DNA of 6,372 bases, taken from contig JAAYZL010000069.1 of NCBI GenBank assembly GCA_012514855.1, positions 1 to 6,372 on the forward strand, written 5' to 3'. Below, one piece after another: positions 1-5,354 of this stretch (positions are counted from its first letter, which is position 1; every line of letters starts with the position of its first letter). A program made the position numbers and the translations under genes. The notes beneath the pieces were generated by a model. The model was given only the letters and a program-made list of their open reading frames with translations. It made no database searches and had not been told where the DNA came from. The stretch comes from Clostridiales bacterium (GTDB taxonomy: Bacteria; Bacillota_A; Clostridia; Christensenellales; Aristaeellaceae).

Positions 1-112
1 CGCGCGCGCTCCCGACCGCGCAGCACGCAAACAGCGCCAAGATCGACAGAGCCGCCAACAGAAAACAGGCGCCGACGAGCCGCCCGCGCCGATGGATGTA
101 AGAGCCCTGCAT
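1..112 (-). CDS. Membrane protein N-terminus, possibly FecCD-type iron/siderophore ABC permease (partial)
   Basis: Only the first 37 codons are present; the gene continues beyond the left edge. The ATG lies one base after the stop codon of the PH-domain gene (TAG-C-ATG), so the two are probably co-translated; no strong Shine-Dalgarno sequence is visible. The peptide opens with a short polar, Arg-rich stretch (residues 1-11), followed by a hydrophobic segment (about residues 12-33, rich in Leu and Ala) that ends in AVGSAR. A basic start, one membrane helix and an A(V/L)GS-type ending match the N-terminus of FecCD-family permeases, which move iron-siderophore, haem or cobalamin across the membrane with a binding protein and an ATPase. 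That assignment is inference from a short fragment. Any other polytopic membrane protein, or a lipoprotein-like exported protein, remains possible. Confidence 0.45.
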   Translation of the reverse strand, partial: MQGSYIHRRGRLVGACFLLAALSILALFACCAVGSAR

Positions 113-113
113 G

Positions 114-497
114 CTAATTGTTGTCGTCGCCGTCGAAGAGGTCGGGGTGCTCGCCGTCGTCCCCGAGGAACTCGGTGACCCGCATGCGGCGCGCGAGCCT
201 CATCTTTTCGACGTGCTCGTGGATCAGCTCCTTGACCTTCTCCGCGTGGCTGATGTTCTTCACCTCGAGTTCCGGCCGCGTGTGGTCGGACGAGCAGACC
301 TGCACGCTCCCGACGCCGAGCAGCCGCTGGCCGAGCGTGCGCCGCGTGCCGATGTCCCGGATGCGGTAGAGCAAAATCTCCTCCGAGCGCAGGTTGAAGA
401 GCCCCGTCTTCACAAACAGCCGGTCCTCGGAGAGGGAGTACACCGTGAACGAGATCGGCATTCCGAGAATACGCTTTCTGTCCTTCCAGATCTGCAT
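114..497 (-). CDS. Small bacterial PH-domain (bPH_2-like) protein, 127 aa
   Basis: Single-domain cytoplasmic protein of the bacterial pleckstrin-homology type (bPH_2, YdbT-like family). Visible hallmarks are FTVYSLSEDRLFVKTGLF (about residues 17-34), LLYRIRDI (42-49), RTLGQRLLGVGSVQV (53-67) and the closing ELEVKNISHAEKVKELI helix (76-92). The last 17 residues form an acidic tail rich in Asp, Glu and Asn. No membrane segment is evident, whereas many relatives carry two helices before the domain. The molecular role of stand-alone bPH proteins is generally unknown, so I assign none. I chose the ATG at 497 because GAGGTGG sits five bases upstream; a GTG at 506 in the same frame would fall inside that ribosome binding site. 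The gene follows the acetyltransferase gene by 52 bases and sits one base before the partial membrane-protein gene. Confidence 0.8.
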   Translation of the reverse strand: MQIWKDRKRILGMPISFTVYSLSEDRLFVKTGLFNLRSEEILLYRIRDIGTRRTLGQRLLGVGSVQVCSSDHTRPELEVKNISHAEKVKELIHEHVEKMRLARRMRVTEFLGDDGEHPDLFDGDDNN

Positions 498-502
498 CGA
501 AA

Positions 503-509
503 CCACCTC
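503..509 (-). promoter_or_regulatory. Ribosome binding site deciding the PH-domain gene start
   Basis: GAGGTGG on the minus strand, with a five-base spacer to the ATG at 497. It overlaps the alternative GTG codon at 504-506, which argues against that upstream start. Confidence 0.65.
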
Positions 510-517
510 ACTTTAAC

Positions 518-546
518 AGTATACACGCAGACTCAAACAAACGCAA
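518..546 (-). promoter_or_regulatory. Possible sigma-A promoter for the PH-domain gene
   Basis: On the minus strand TATACT (518-523) resembles a -10 box, and TTGCGT (541-546) lies exactly 17 bases upstream as a weak -35 (only the TTG matches the consensus TTGACA). Transcription would start near 511, giving a leader of about 14 bases that still includes the ribosome binding site. The intergenic stretch is much more AT-rich than its surroundings, as expected for a promoter. Read-through from the acetyltransferase gene is the alternative source of transcript, since no terminator is visible between them. Confidence 0.35.
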
Positions 547-549
547 CTC

Positions 550-1029
550 TCAAAGAATATGGTAAAACAGCACGATGTCCTCGTAATGCCCGTCCTTCAT
601 CCAAAACCCTCCGGGCACCTCGCCGATTCTCCGGAAGCCGAGCCGTTCGTAGAGCCGGATCGCGCGCGCGTTCGTCCTGACGACGGCGTTGAACTGAAGC
701 AGCCGGAAGCCGAGCTCGCCGCCCATTTTCAGGCAGTGCCTGACGAGCGCCTCGCCGACGCCCCTGCCGCGGCGCCTCGAAGACACCGCGTAGCTGGCGT
801 TCGCGATGTGCCCGCAGCGGCCGACGTTGTTCGGGTGCAGTATGTACAGCCCGAGGATTTCGCCGTCCTCCTCCGCGACGGCCGAAAAGCTCTGCGCCGC
901 GAACAGAGCCCGGGCGCCGTCCAGGGAAAGCCGCTCCGTCTGCGGGAAGGCGACGCCCTCCTCGACCACCTCGTTCCAGATTTCCGCCATCGCCGGCAGG
1001 TCATCTTCGCGGTACGCCCGAACTTCCAT
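550..1029 (-). CDS. GNAT-family N-acetyltransferase, 159 aa
   Basis: Transfers an acetyl group from acetyl-CoA to an amine; the substrate cannot be read from the sequence. The length is typical of a single GNAT domain. The acetyl-CoA pyrophosphate-binding motif R-x-x-G-x-G is RRRGRG at residues 85-90, preceded by the beta-strand ASYAVSS (78-84). The second conserved block is NARAIRLYERLGF (120-132), the usual N-x-x-A-x-x-L-Y-x-x-x-G-F signature. LYILHPNNVGRCGHIANASY (61-80) and the C-terminal GGFWMKDGHYEDIVLFY (140-156) are the pattern I associate with a widespread but uncharacterised Firmicutes subfamily. It begins one base after the stop codon of the ABC exporter (TAG-T-ATG) with only a poor Shine-Dalgarno, so translational coupling to the exporter is likely. 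A shared role such as modifying a toxic compound that is also exported is possible but unsupported. Confidence 0.88.
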   Translation of the reverse strand: MEVRAYREDDLPAMAEIWNEVVEEGVAFPQTERLSLDGARALFAAQSFSAVAEEDGEILGLYILHPNNVGRCGHIANASYAVSSRRRGRGVGEALVRHCLKMGGELGFRLLQFNAVVRTNARAIRLYERLGFRRIGEVPGGFWMKDGHYEDIVLFYHIL

Positions 1030-1030
1030 A

Positions 1031-2803
1031 CTACTTCGCCTCGCTGTACAGTTTGTAGAGGGAATGATAGACGCCCTTCTTGGCCATCAGCTCCTCGTGG
1101 CCGCCCTGCTCCTTGATGCCCTCCTCGGTCAGCACGAGTATGACCTTGGCGTTTCGGATCGTCGTCAGCCGGTGCGCGATCGTGAACGTCGTCCGGCCCT
1201 TCATCAATTCCTCGAGCGACTTCTGCACGATCAGCTCGCTCTCGTTGTCGAGCGCGCTCGTCGCCTCGTCGAGGATCAGCACCGGCGGGTTCTTCAAAAA
1301 CACGCGCGCGATCGAGATGCGCTGCTTCTGGCCGCCTGAGAGCTTCGTGCCGTGCTCGCCGACGTAGGCGTTGTAGCCGTCCTCGAGCTCCATGATGAAC
1401 TCGTGCGCGCCCGCGCGCTTCGCCGCGCGCAAGATGTCCTCGTCGGAGGCGTCCGGGCGGCCGTAGCGGATGTTGTCGACGACGGTGCCGGAGAACAGGT
1501 ACACGTCCTGCTGCACCATGCCGATGCGGTTCCTGAGCGAGTGGAGCGTATAGCGCCGGATGTCCTCGCCGTCGAGCAAAATCCGCCCGGACGTGACCTC
1601 GTAAAAGCGCGGGATCAGGCTGCAGAGCGTGCTCTTGCCGCTGCCGGACGGCCCGACCAGCGCGACGTTGTCGCCGGCCGCGACGTGCAGATTGATGTCG
1701 GTCAGCACGTTTTCCTGACCCTCTTCATAGGTGAAGCTCACGTGGTCGAAGGTGATGTCGCCGTTTACGCCGTCGATCTCGACCGCGTCCGGCGCGTCGT
1801 CGATCCCGACGGGCACCTCCATGATCTCGGCAAAGCGCTCGATGCCGGTGATGCCGCGCACGAGCTGCTCGGAGAACTCGATCAGCCTTCGGATGGACGT
1901 GAGCAGCGTCTGCGTGAAGAGGATGTAGGCGATATAGTCGGCCGCGGTGATGCGGTTGCTGCCGGAGATCAGAAACAGCGCGCCGAGCACGACCACGGCG
2001 ATGAACATCAGCCCGTCGAACAGCCGCGTGACCGAGTGAAAGCCCGCCATGTTGCGGTACATGTGCCGCTTGATCTTCAAAAACCCGTTGTTGCCCTCGG
2101 AGAACTTCTCCCTTTCGAGGTCCTCGTTCGCAAACGACTTCACGACGCGGATTCCCGACAGGCTGTCCTCAACCTGCGCGTTCAGTTCGCCCAGTTGGTG
2201 GCGGGACTGCTTGAAGGTCTCGCGCATCCTGCCGGAGAACTTTACCGAGAAATAGACCATGAACGGGAAGATCGCGAAGATGATCAAGGTCAGCGGCACG
2301 TTGATCGACAGCAGGATTCCGAACGCCGCGACGATCTTGATCGAGATGATGAACAGCTCCTCCGGCGTGTGGTGCGCGAACTCGGTGATGTCGAACAGGT
2401 CGGTCGTGATCCTCGACATGATCTGCCCGATCTTCGCGTTGTCGTAGAAGGAGTTCGACAGCCTCTGCAGGTGCGAGAACATGTCGCGCCGCATGTCGGT
2501 CTCGATGTGCGAGCCCATCACGTGGCCGATCGACTGCATGTAGTAGTTCGACGACGCGTCGACGAGCCGGAGCACGATGTACAGCCCGCCCAGAAGCAGC
2601 ACCGCGTCGACCGTGAGATTTCCCGGGGAGCCGGTGAAATACCGGACGATCAGCGGAAGCGCCAGGTCGCACAGCGTCGTCAGCGCCGCGAAGAACAGGT
2701 CGAGCGCGAGTGTGCCCGCATAGGGCTTGAAGTAGGGGTAGAACTTCTTGAACAACTGGGCGTTCGCCTTCCAGCCGTGCCTGGTCCTCGCCTCGTTTGC
2801 CAT
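1031..2803 (-). CDS. ABC-type exporter, fused membrane and ATPase domains (MsbA/LmrA/BmrA-like), 590 aa
   Basis: Half-transporter in which an N-terminal six-helix type IV exporter domain (about residues 28-310) is joined to a C-terminal nucleotide-binding domain (about 350-585); such proteins work as dimers in the cytoplasmic membrane. Every ATPase motif is intact: Walker A GPSGSGKST (384-392), Q-loop Gln432 in VQQDVYLF, signature LSGGQ (488-492), Walker B VLILDE (508-513), D-loop SALD (516-519) and H-loop His544 in IAHRLTT. It should therefore be an active homodimer; there is no degenerate site of the kind seen in heterodimeric exporters. The substrate may be a drug, lipid or peptide and cannot be told; no peptidase domain is present. 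The start ATG has GGAGGA eight bases upstream, and its own promoter precedes it. The acetyltransferase gene follows after one base. Confidence 0.95.
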   Translation of the reverse strand: MANEARTRHGWKANAQLFKKFYPYFKPYAGTLALDLFFAALTTLCDLALPLIVRYFTGSPGNLTVDAVLLLGGLYIVLRLVDASSNYYMQSIGHVMGSHIETDMRRDMFSHLQRLSNSFYDNAKIGQIMSRITTDLFDITEFAHHTPEELFIISIKIVAAFGILLSINVPLTLIIFAIFPFMVYFSVKFSGRMRETFKQSRHQLGELNAQVEDSLSGIRVVKSFANEDLEREKFSEGNNGFLKIKRHMYRNMAGFHSVTRLFDGLMFIAVVVLGALFLISGSNRITAADYIAYILFTQTLLTSIRRLIEFSEQLVRGITGIERFAEIMEVPVGIDDAPDAVEIDGVNGDITFDHVSFTYEEGQENVLTDINLHVAAGDNVALVGPSGSGKSTLCSLIPRFYEVTSGRILLDGEDIRRYTLHSLRNRIGMVQQDVYLFSGTVVDNIRYGRPDASDEDILRAAKRAGAHEFIMELEDGYNAYVGEHGTKLSGGQKQRISIARVFLKNPPVLILDEATSALDNESELIVQKSLEELMKGRTTFTIAHRLTTIRNAKVILVLTEEGIKEQGGHEELMAKKGVYHSLYKLYSEAK

Positions 2804-2833
2804 TTGAGAATTCCTCCGGAGTTACTGACACAA

Positions 2834-2864
2834 ATTATACTATATCAATCGCCTGAAATGTCAA
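2834..2864 (-). promoter_or_regulatory. Sigma-A promoter of the ABC exporter operon
   Basis: On the minus strand a perfect -35 TTGACA (2859-2864) and a perfect -10 TATAAT (2834-2839) are separated by 19 bases, two longer than optimal. TATAGT at 2839-2844 is an alternative -10 but sits only 14 bases away. Transcription would start near 2827, giving a leader of about 24 bases before the ATG at 2803, containing GGAGGA at 2812-2817. Confidence 0.7.
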
Positions 2865-2879
2865 GTTAAGATGCCACGC

Positions 2880-2908
2880 TTGACAACGGGCGCGGCCGCG
2901 TCTACAAT
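2880..2908 (+). promoter_or_regulatory. Near-consensus sigma-A promoter of the exonuclease-TPR operon
   Basis: Perfect -35 TTGACA (2880-2885), optimal 17-base spacer, and -10 TACAAT (2903-2908, five of six matches). The expected start point near 2914-2916 leaves a leader of only about 10-12 bases before the ATG at 2926. The -35 box lies 15 bases from the -35 box of the divergent exporter promoter, so the two promoters are back-to-back and could share an operator, although I see no clear one. Confidence 0.8.
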
Positions 2909-2925
2909 GAAGAGCGGGTGATTTG

Positions 2926-4050
2926 ATGGCGTCCGGCTTGCGCGCAAAACTTCAGGCTATGGCACCCGGCCCGACAGCGCCGGCAGCGCCGGTGGCATCG
3001 ACAGCGTCGGCTGCACCGGCCGGGGCGGGGCTTGTTTTGCGCGTCGACAGGCGTCCGGCCCCGAAGGGGCTTTTGGAGCTTCCCGCGCGCGGGCTCTCGA
3101 GGCTCGGCGCGCCGGACGGCTTTTCCGCGGACCGGTGCCTGTTTCTCGACACCGAGACGACCGGTCTCTCCGGCGGCGCGGGGACCGTCGCGTTTCTGGT
3201 CGGCGCGGGGTATCTGGACGGCGGGGAGTTCGTGACCGAACAGTTCATGCTCGGCGACTATTCGGACGAGCCGGAGATGCTCATTCGGCTTTCGGAGCTC
3301 TTCGGGCGGTTCGACACCGCGGTCACGTTCAACGGAAAGGCGTTCGACATGCCGCTTCTCGAGGCGCGGTACACGCTCTCGCGGCTCGGCGCGCGCTGGC
3401 GGCCGCTTTCGCACCTCGACCTTTTGCATCCCGCGCGGCGCGTGTGGAAGCTCCGGCTCAAGAGCTGCCGGCTTTCGCAGCTCGAGGAGCGCGTGCTCGG
3501 CGTCCGACGGGTCGGCGACATCCCCGGCAGCGAGGTTCCCGAGCGCTTCTTCCGGTATCTCTCGACCGGCGACCGGTCCGTGCTCGACGACGTGCTCAAG
3601 CACAACCTGCAGGACATCGTGACGCTCGGCGTGCTGCTTGTGCGGCTCGCGGAGCTGTTCGACCGGCCGCACGCCGCGGGGGAGGGATTGGATCTCTACA
3701 GCCTCGGCCGCGCGCTCGAGAGGCAGGGCGACGGGGAAGCCGGGGCGCTCTACGAGCTGTCCCGCGACGTGCCGGAGGGGAGCTTCCGGCTCTACAACCT
3801 CTACCGGCGCGCCGGGGATTGGGCGGGCGCGCGCAGGGTGCTCGAGGACATGGTGTGCAAAAACCAGCTCGGCTGGGTTCCGCACATCGAGCTTTCGAAG
3901 ATCTTGGAGCACCGGGAGCACAACTACCGCCGCGCGGCATTCTTCGCAAAGATCGCGCTGGCGATGTGCGGGGCGGACGAGCGCCCGGAAATCGAAAGGC
4001 GGCTTCGGCGCCTCGAACGCAAACAACTTGGAGGAGGACGCATCGATTGA
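2926..4050 (+). CDS. YprB/MrfB-like RNase H-fold DEDD exonuclease with C-terminal helical repeats, 374 aa
   Basis: Predicted metal-dependent 3'-5' exonuclease of the RNase_H_2 (YprB) family. The four acidic residues expected in the active site are visible: Asp75 and Glu77 in FLDTETTGL, Asp141 in TFNGKAFDMPLLEARY, and Asp230 in KHNLQDIVTL with His226 four residues earlier. The remainder (about 255-374) is helical, with TPR-like stretches such as FRLYNLYRRAGDWAGARRVL. In Bacillus subtilis the relative YprB (MrfB) works with helicase YprA (MrfA) in repair of mitomycin damage; no helicase gene is adjacent here, so that role is inference. The ATG at 2926 is preferred over the immediately preceding TTG. 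GGTGAT upstream pairs with the 16S tail, and the protein then opens SGLRAKLQAM, like relatives. Residues 13-35 are a low-complexity Ala/Pro/Thr/Ser linker. The stop overlaps the TPR gene. Confidence 0.87.
   Translation: MASGLRAKLQAMAPGPTAPAAPVASTASAAPAGAGLVLRVDRRPAPKGLLELPARGLSRLGAPDGFSADRCLFLDTETTGLSGGAGTVAFLVGAGYLDGGEFVTEQFMLGDYSDEPEMLIRLSELFGRFDTAVTFNGKAFDMPLLEARYTLSRLGARWRPLSHLDLLHPARRVWKLRLKSCRLSQLEERVLGVRRVGDIPGSEVPERFFRYLSTGDRSVLDDVLKHNLQDIVTLGVLLVRLAELFDRPHAAGEGLDLYSLGRALERQGDGEAGALYELSRDVPEGSFRLYNLYRRAGDWAGARRVLEDMVCKNQLGWVPHIELSKILEHREHNYRRAAFFAKIALAMCGADERPEIERRLRRLERKQLGGGRID
4030..4037 (+). promoter_or_regulatory. Ribosome binding site deciding the TTG start of the TPR gene
   Basis: GGAGGAGG lies inside the end of the exonuclease gene, nine bases before the TTG at 4047. 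No ATG or GTG is suitably placed, so this strong site fixes the unusual TTG start. Confidence 0.75.
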
Positions 4051-4844
4051 ACATCTTTGGAAACGGCAAGGCCGCCAGGGCCGGCACGCAGGCGTACCGC
4101 TGCCACCTGGACGGCAACAAGCTGCTGGAGGCGGGCAAGATTCAGGAGGCGCGCAAAAAGCACGACGAGGCGCTGAGGCTCTACGCGGAGGCGTTTCAGG
4201 ACGGCCTCGACCGCGTCGGCATGCTGATGTCCTACGGAATCCTTTTGATGCGCGACGGGCAGTACGAGAAGGCGAGGGACGTCTTTTTGCGCGTCCACTA
4301 CAAGGCGGGGCTGACGAAGGACGAGCGGTTCGAGCTGCGCATCAACTACTCGGTGTGCCTGTGGCGGCTCGGAAAGCTGACGGATGCGATCGCGACGATC
4401 AAGCGCGCCGCCGAGGACGGAAAGACCACGACGATCTACACGACGCTCGGGCTGTTTCTGGTCCTCGAGGCGGAACAGACCGGAGTCTTTTCGGAGGCGG
4501 TCGCCTTTAACGAAGAGGCGCTGGAGTACGACGACGAGGACGCCGCGATCCTCGACAACCTCGGGCTTTTGCACATGGCGCTGTGCGAACAGGCGCTGAA
4601 AGCCTCGGATTCCCCGGCGGCCGCCGAGCGGCGCAGGCTCGCCTACGACTACCTGGGGCGCGCGCACAAGCGCAGGCCCAGGCAGGTCACGACGCTCTAC
4701 TACCTCGCGAAGCTGCTCCACGAGGACGGCCAGGACGAGCGCGCCGGGGAGTTCATCGACGCGGCGCTCGCGGGCAATTTCTCGGCCATCTGCCCCGTCT
4801 CGCGCGAGATGGCGGGGGCGCTGCGAAAGGAAATTCCGGAATAA
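4047..4844 (+). CDS. Tetratricopeptide-repeat protein, 265 aa
   Basis: Soluble all-helical protein made almost entirely of TPR-like units, so probably a protein-binding scaffold; no enzymatic motif, signal peptide or membrane segment is seen. Repeat-like units are recognisable near residues 16-50 (GNKLLEAGKIQEARKKHDEA), 60-85 (SYGILLMRDGQYEKARDVF), 99-122 (NYSVCLWRLGKLTDAIATIK), 131-160, 167-207 and 215-242 (TTLYYLAKLLHEDGQDERAG). The start is TTG, overlapping the exonuclease stop as TTGA and served by GGAGGAGG, so translation is coupled to the exonuclease. The upstream enzyme also ends in TPR-like helices, so the two may form one complex, though this is inference from context. I do not recognise a named family. 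It is followed by hairpin repeats and a terminator, which ends the operon. Confidence 0.85.
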   Translation: MNIFGNGKAARAGTQAYRCHLDGNKLLEAGKIQEARKKHDEALRLYAEAFQDGLDRVGMLMSYGILLMRDGQYEKARDVFLRVHYKAGLTKDERFELRINYSVCLWRLGKLTDAIATIKRAAEDGKTTTIYTTLGLFLVLEAEQTGVFSEAVAFNEEALEYDDEDAAILDNLGLLHMALCEQALKASDSPAAAERRRLAYDYLGRAHKRRPRQVTTLYYLAKLLHEDGQDERAGEFIDAALAGNFSAICPVSREMAGALRKEIPE

Positions 4845-4920
4845 CCGACCTCGGTCTCCGATTACAAACCGACCTCGGTCTGCGATTGCATAAACCGGAC
4901 TTTGGTCTGAAATCGCATCA
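4843..4920 (+). repeat. Three imperfect tandem copies of a hairpin-forming repeat (about 24-28 bp each)
   Basis: The copies begin at 4843, 4867 and 4893. The first two share AACCGACCTCGGTCT, then a variable CGATTRCA part; the third reads AACCGGACTTTGGTCT, then AAATCGCATCA. Each contains an inverted repeat: ACCG/CGGT in copies 1 and 2, and ACCG/TGGT in copy 3, where a G-T pair keeps the stem despite base changes. The stem survives while its loop varies (4 or 5 bases), suggesting an RNA or DNA structure under selection, or decay of a repetitive extragenic palindrome-type element. The array starts on the TAA stop codon of the TPR gene. The strand is given as transcribed; the element is partly symmetrical. 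Confidence 0.6.
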
Positions 4921-4942
4921 TATTCGGTCGATTTACGCACCC

Positions 4943-4969
4943 TATCCCGAGCGGACGGGGTGTTTTTTT
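4943..4969 (+). terminator. Intrinsic terminator after the exonuclease-TPR operon
   Basis: TATCCCG (4943-4949) pairs with CGGGGTG (4956-4962), seven pairs including two G-T, around the six-base loop AGCGGA. It is followed at once by seven T residues (4963-4969). An alternative stem pairs CACCC (4938-4942) with GGGTG (4958-4962). It separates the TPR gene from the spoVA-linked genes, which therefore need their own promoter. Confidence 0.7.
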
Positions 4970-4996
4970 GCGAAAAATTGCGGTCGCCGTCGCTTC

Positions 4997-5024
4997 TGCA
5001 CGCTCCGCCGAAATTTGCATAATC
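4997..5024 (+). promoter_or_regulatory. Candidate forespore (sigma-G/F-like) promoter for the spoVA cluster
   Basis: TGCACG (4997-5002) and CATAATC (5018-5024) are 15 bases apart. Sigma-G promoters in Bacillus have a -35 near TGMATA and a -10 near CATNNTA with about 15 bases between them, so this is a partial match. spoVA operons are known sigma-G targets. The start point would fall near 5031, about 35 bases before the first small gene. CATAAT also resembles a sigma-A -10 box, but no good sigma-A -35 accompanies it. Confidence 0.4.
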
Positions 5025-5065
5025 GCGCGCCGCAGTGCGGAAGATAACCACATGGAGGGATGGAT

Positions 5066-5230
5066 ATGCAAAGAAGCAACAGGCGCGCGAAATTCGGCTG
5101 GTGGTTTCTTTTGATCTGGGCGGCCGCCGTGCTCGTCATGATGCTCGCGTACGCGATGAAGCCCGAGCCGGCGCCCCGCTTTGACGGCGCCACGCTGGTG
5201 TATCGGGAAGCGGGGTGGGAGCATGTCTGA
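5066..5230 (+). CDS. Unrecognised 54-aa single-pass membrane microprotein at the head of the spoVA cluster
   Basis: I do not recognise this protein. It has a basic N-terminus (QRSNRRAK, residues 2-9), one strongly hydrophobic segment (about 10-31, starting FGWWFLLIW), then a short Pro-containing polar tail ending GWEHV. By the positive-inside rule, the N-terminus is predicted in the cytoplasm and the tail outside. The ATG at 5066 has GGAGGG six bases upstream; an ATG at 5060 in frame abuts that site and is less likely. 45 of 54 codons end in G or C, like the neighbouring genes, which supports real coding. It overlaps the next small gene by eight bases, and that gene overlaps spoVAC, so all should be co-expressed in the forespore. 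A small accessory subunit of the SpoVA membrane complex is a reasonable guess, not shown. Confidence 0.7.
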   Translation: MQRSNRRAKFGWWFLLIWAAAVLVMMLAYAMKPEPAPRFDGATLVYREAGWEHV

Positions 5231-5354
5231 TCCCCGGCAGACCGTGCCGCTCTACGGGCTCGAATACAAGCGGCGCCCCGGCGACCGCGAGACGCGCCTG
5301 TGCGCGCGCCGCGAGAACCTCGGGCTGCGCGAGAGGAAGGATGGCGGGAAATGA
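5223..5354 (+). CDS. Unrecognised 43-aa basic microprotein directly upstream of spoVAC
   Basis: I do not recognise this protein. It is hydrophilic with nine Arg and three Lys against seven acidic residues, contains one Cys (residue 27), and has no membrane segment. It begins SDPRQTVPLYGLEYKRR. The ATG lies inside the end of the 54-aa gene (eight-base overlap), preceded by the purine-rich GGGGTGGGAG, a moderate ribosome binding site. Its TGA overlaps the spoVAC ATG as ATGA, the classic coupling junction. About 38 of 43 codons end in G or C, consistent with coding. It may be a small forespore protein, or mainly a leader whose translation delivers ribosomes to spoVAC. The reading frame could also be fortuitous in such GC-rich DNA, though both overlaps argue against that. 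Confidence 0.55.
   Translation: MSDPRQTVPLYGLEYKRRPGDRETRLCARRENLGLRERKDGGK

Noticed and set aside
498..506. GTG start for the PH-domain gene at 506
   Set aside because: It overlaps the GAGGTGG ribosome binding site that serves the ATG at 497.
1352..2869. Long plus-strand open frame opposite the ABC exporter
   Set aside because: Its peptide is dominated by Arg, Asp, Val and Ala with no recognisable domain. It mirrors the exporter, whose motifs are all intact. Long antisense frames are expected in GC-rich DNA.
2804..2925. Riboswitch or attenuator in the divergent intergenic region
   Set aside because: Both predicted leaders are shorter than 30 bases, which leaves no room for an aptamer.
2902..4026. 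Minus-strand open frame opposite the exonuclease gene
   Set aside because: The composition is Arg/Pro/Glu-rich with no domain, while the plus strand carries a complete DEDD active site, promoter and coupling to the next gene.
4843..4920. CRISPR array
   Set aside because: Only three degenerate copies with no unique spacers of 30 or more bases, and no cas genes nearby.
3924..5051. Minus-strand open frame covering the TPR gene and the intergenic region
   Set aside because: It crosses the terminator and repeats, has no recognisable domain, and no sensible ribosome binding site was apparent. The TPR gene explains the region.
5300..5350. Upstream GTG start extending SpoVAC by 17 residues
   Set aside because: The extension is Arg-rich and unlike the family. 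The ATG at 5351 gives the usual length and forms an ATGA overlap with the preceding gene.
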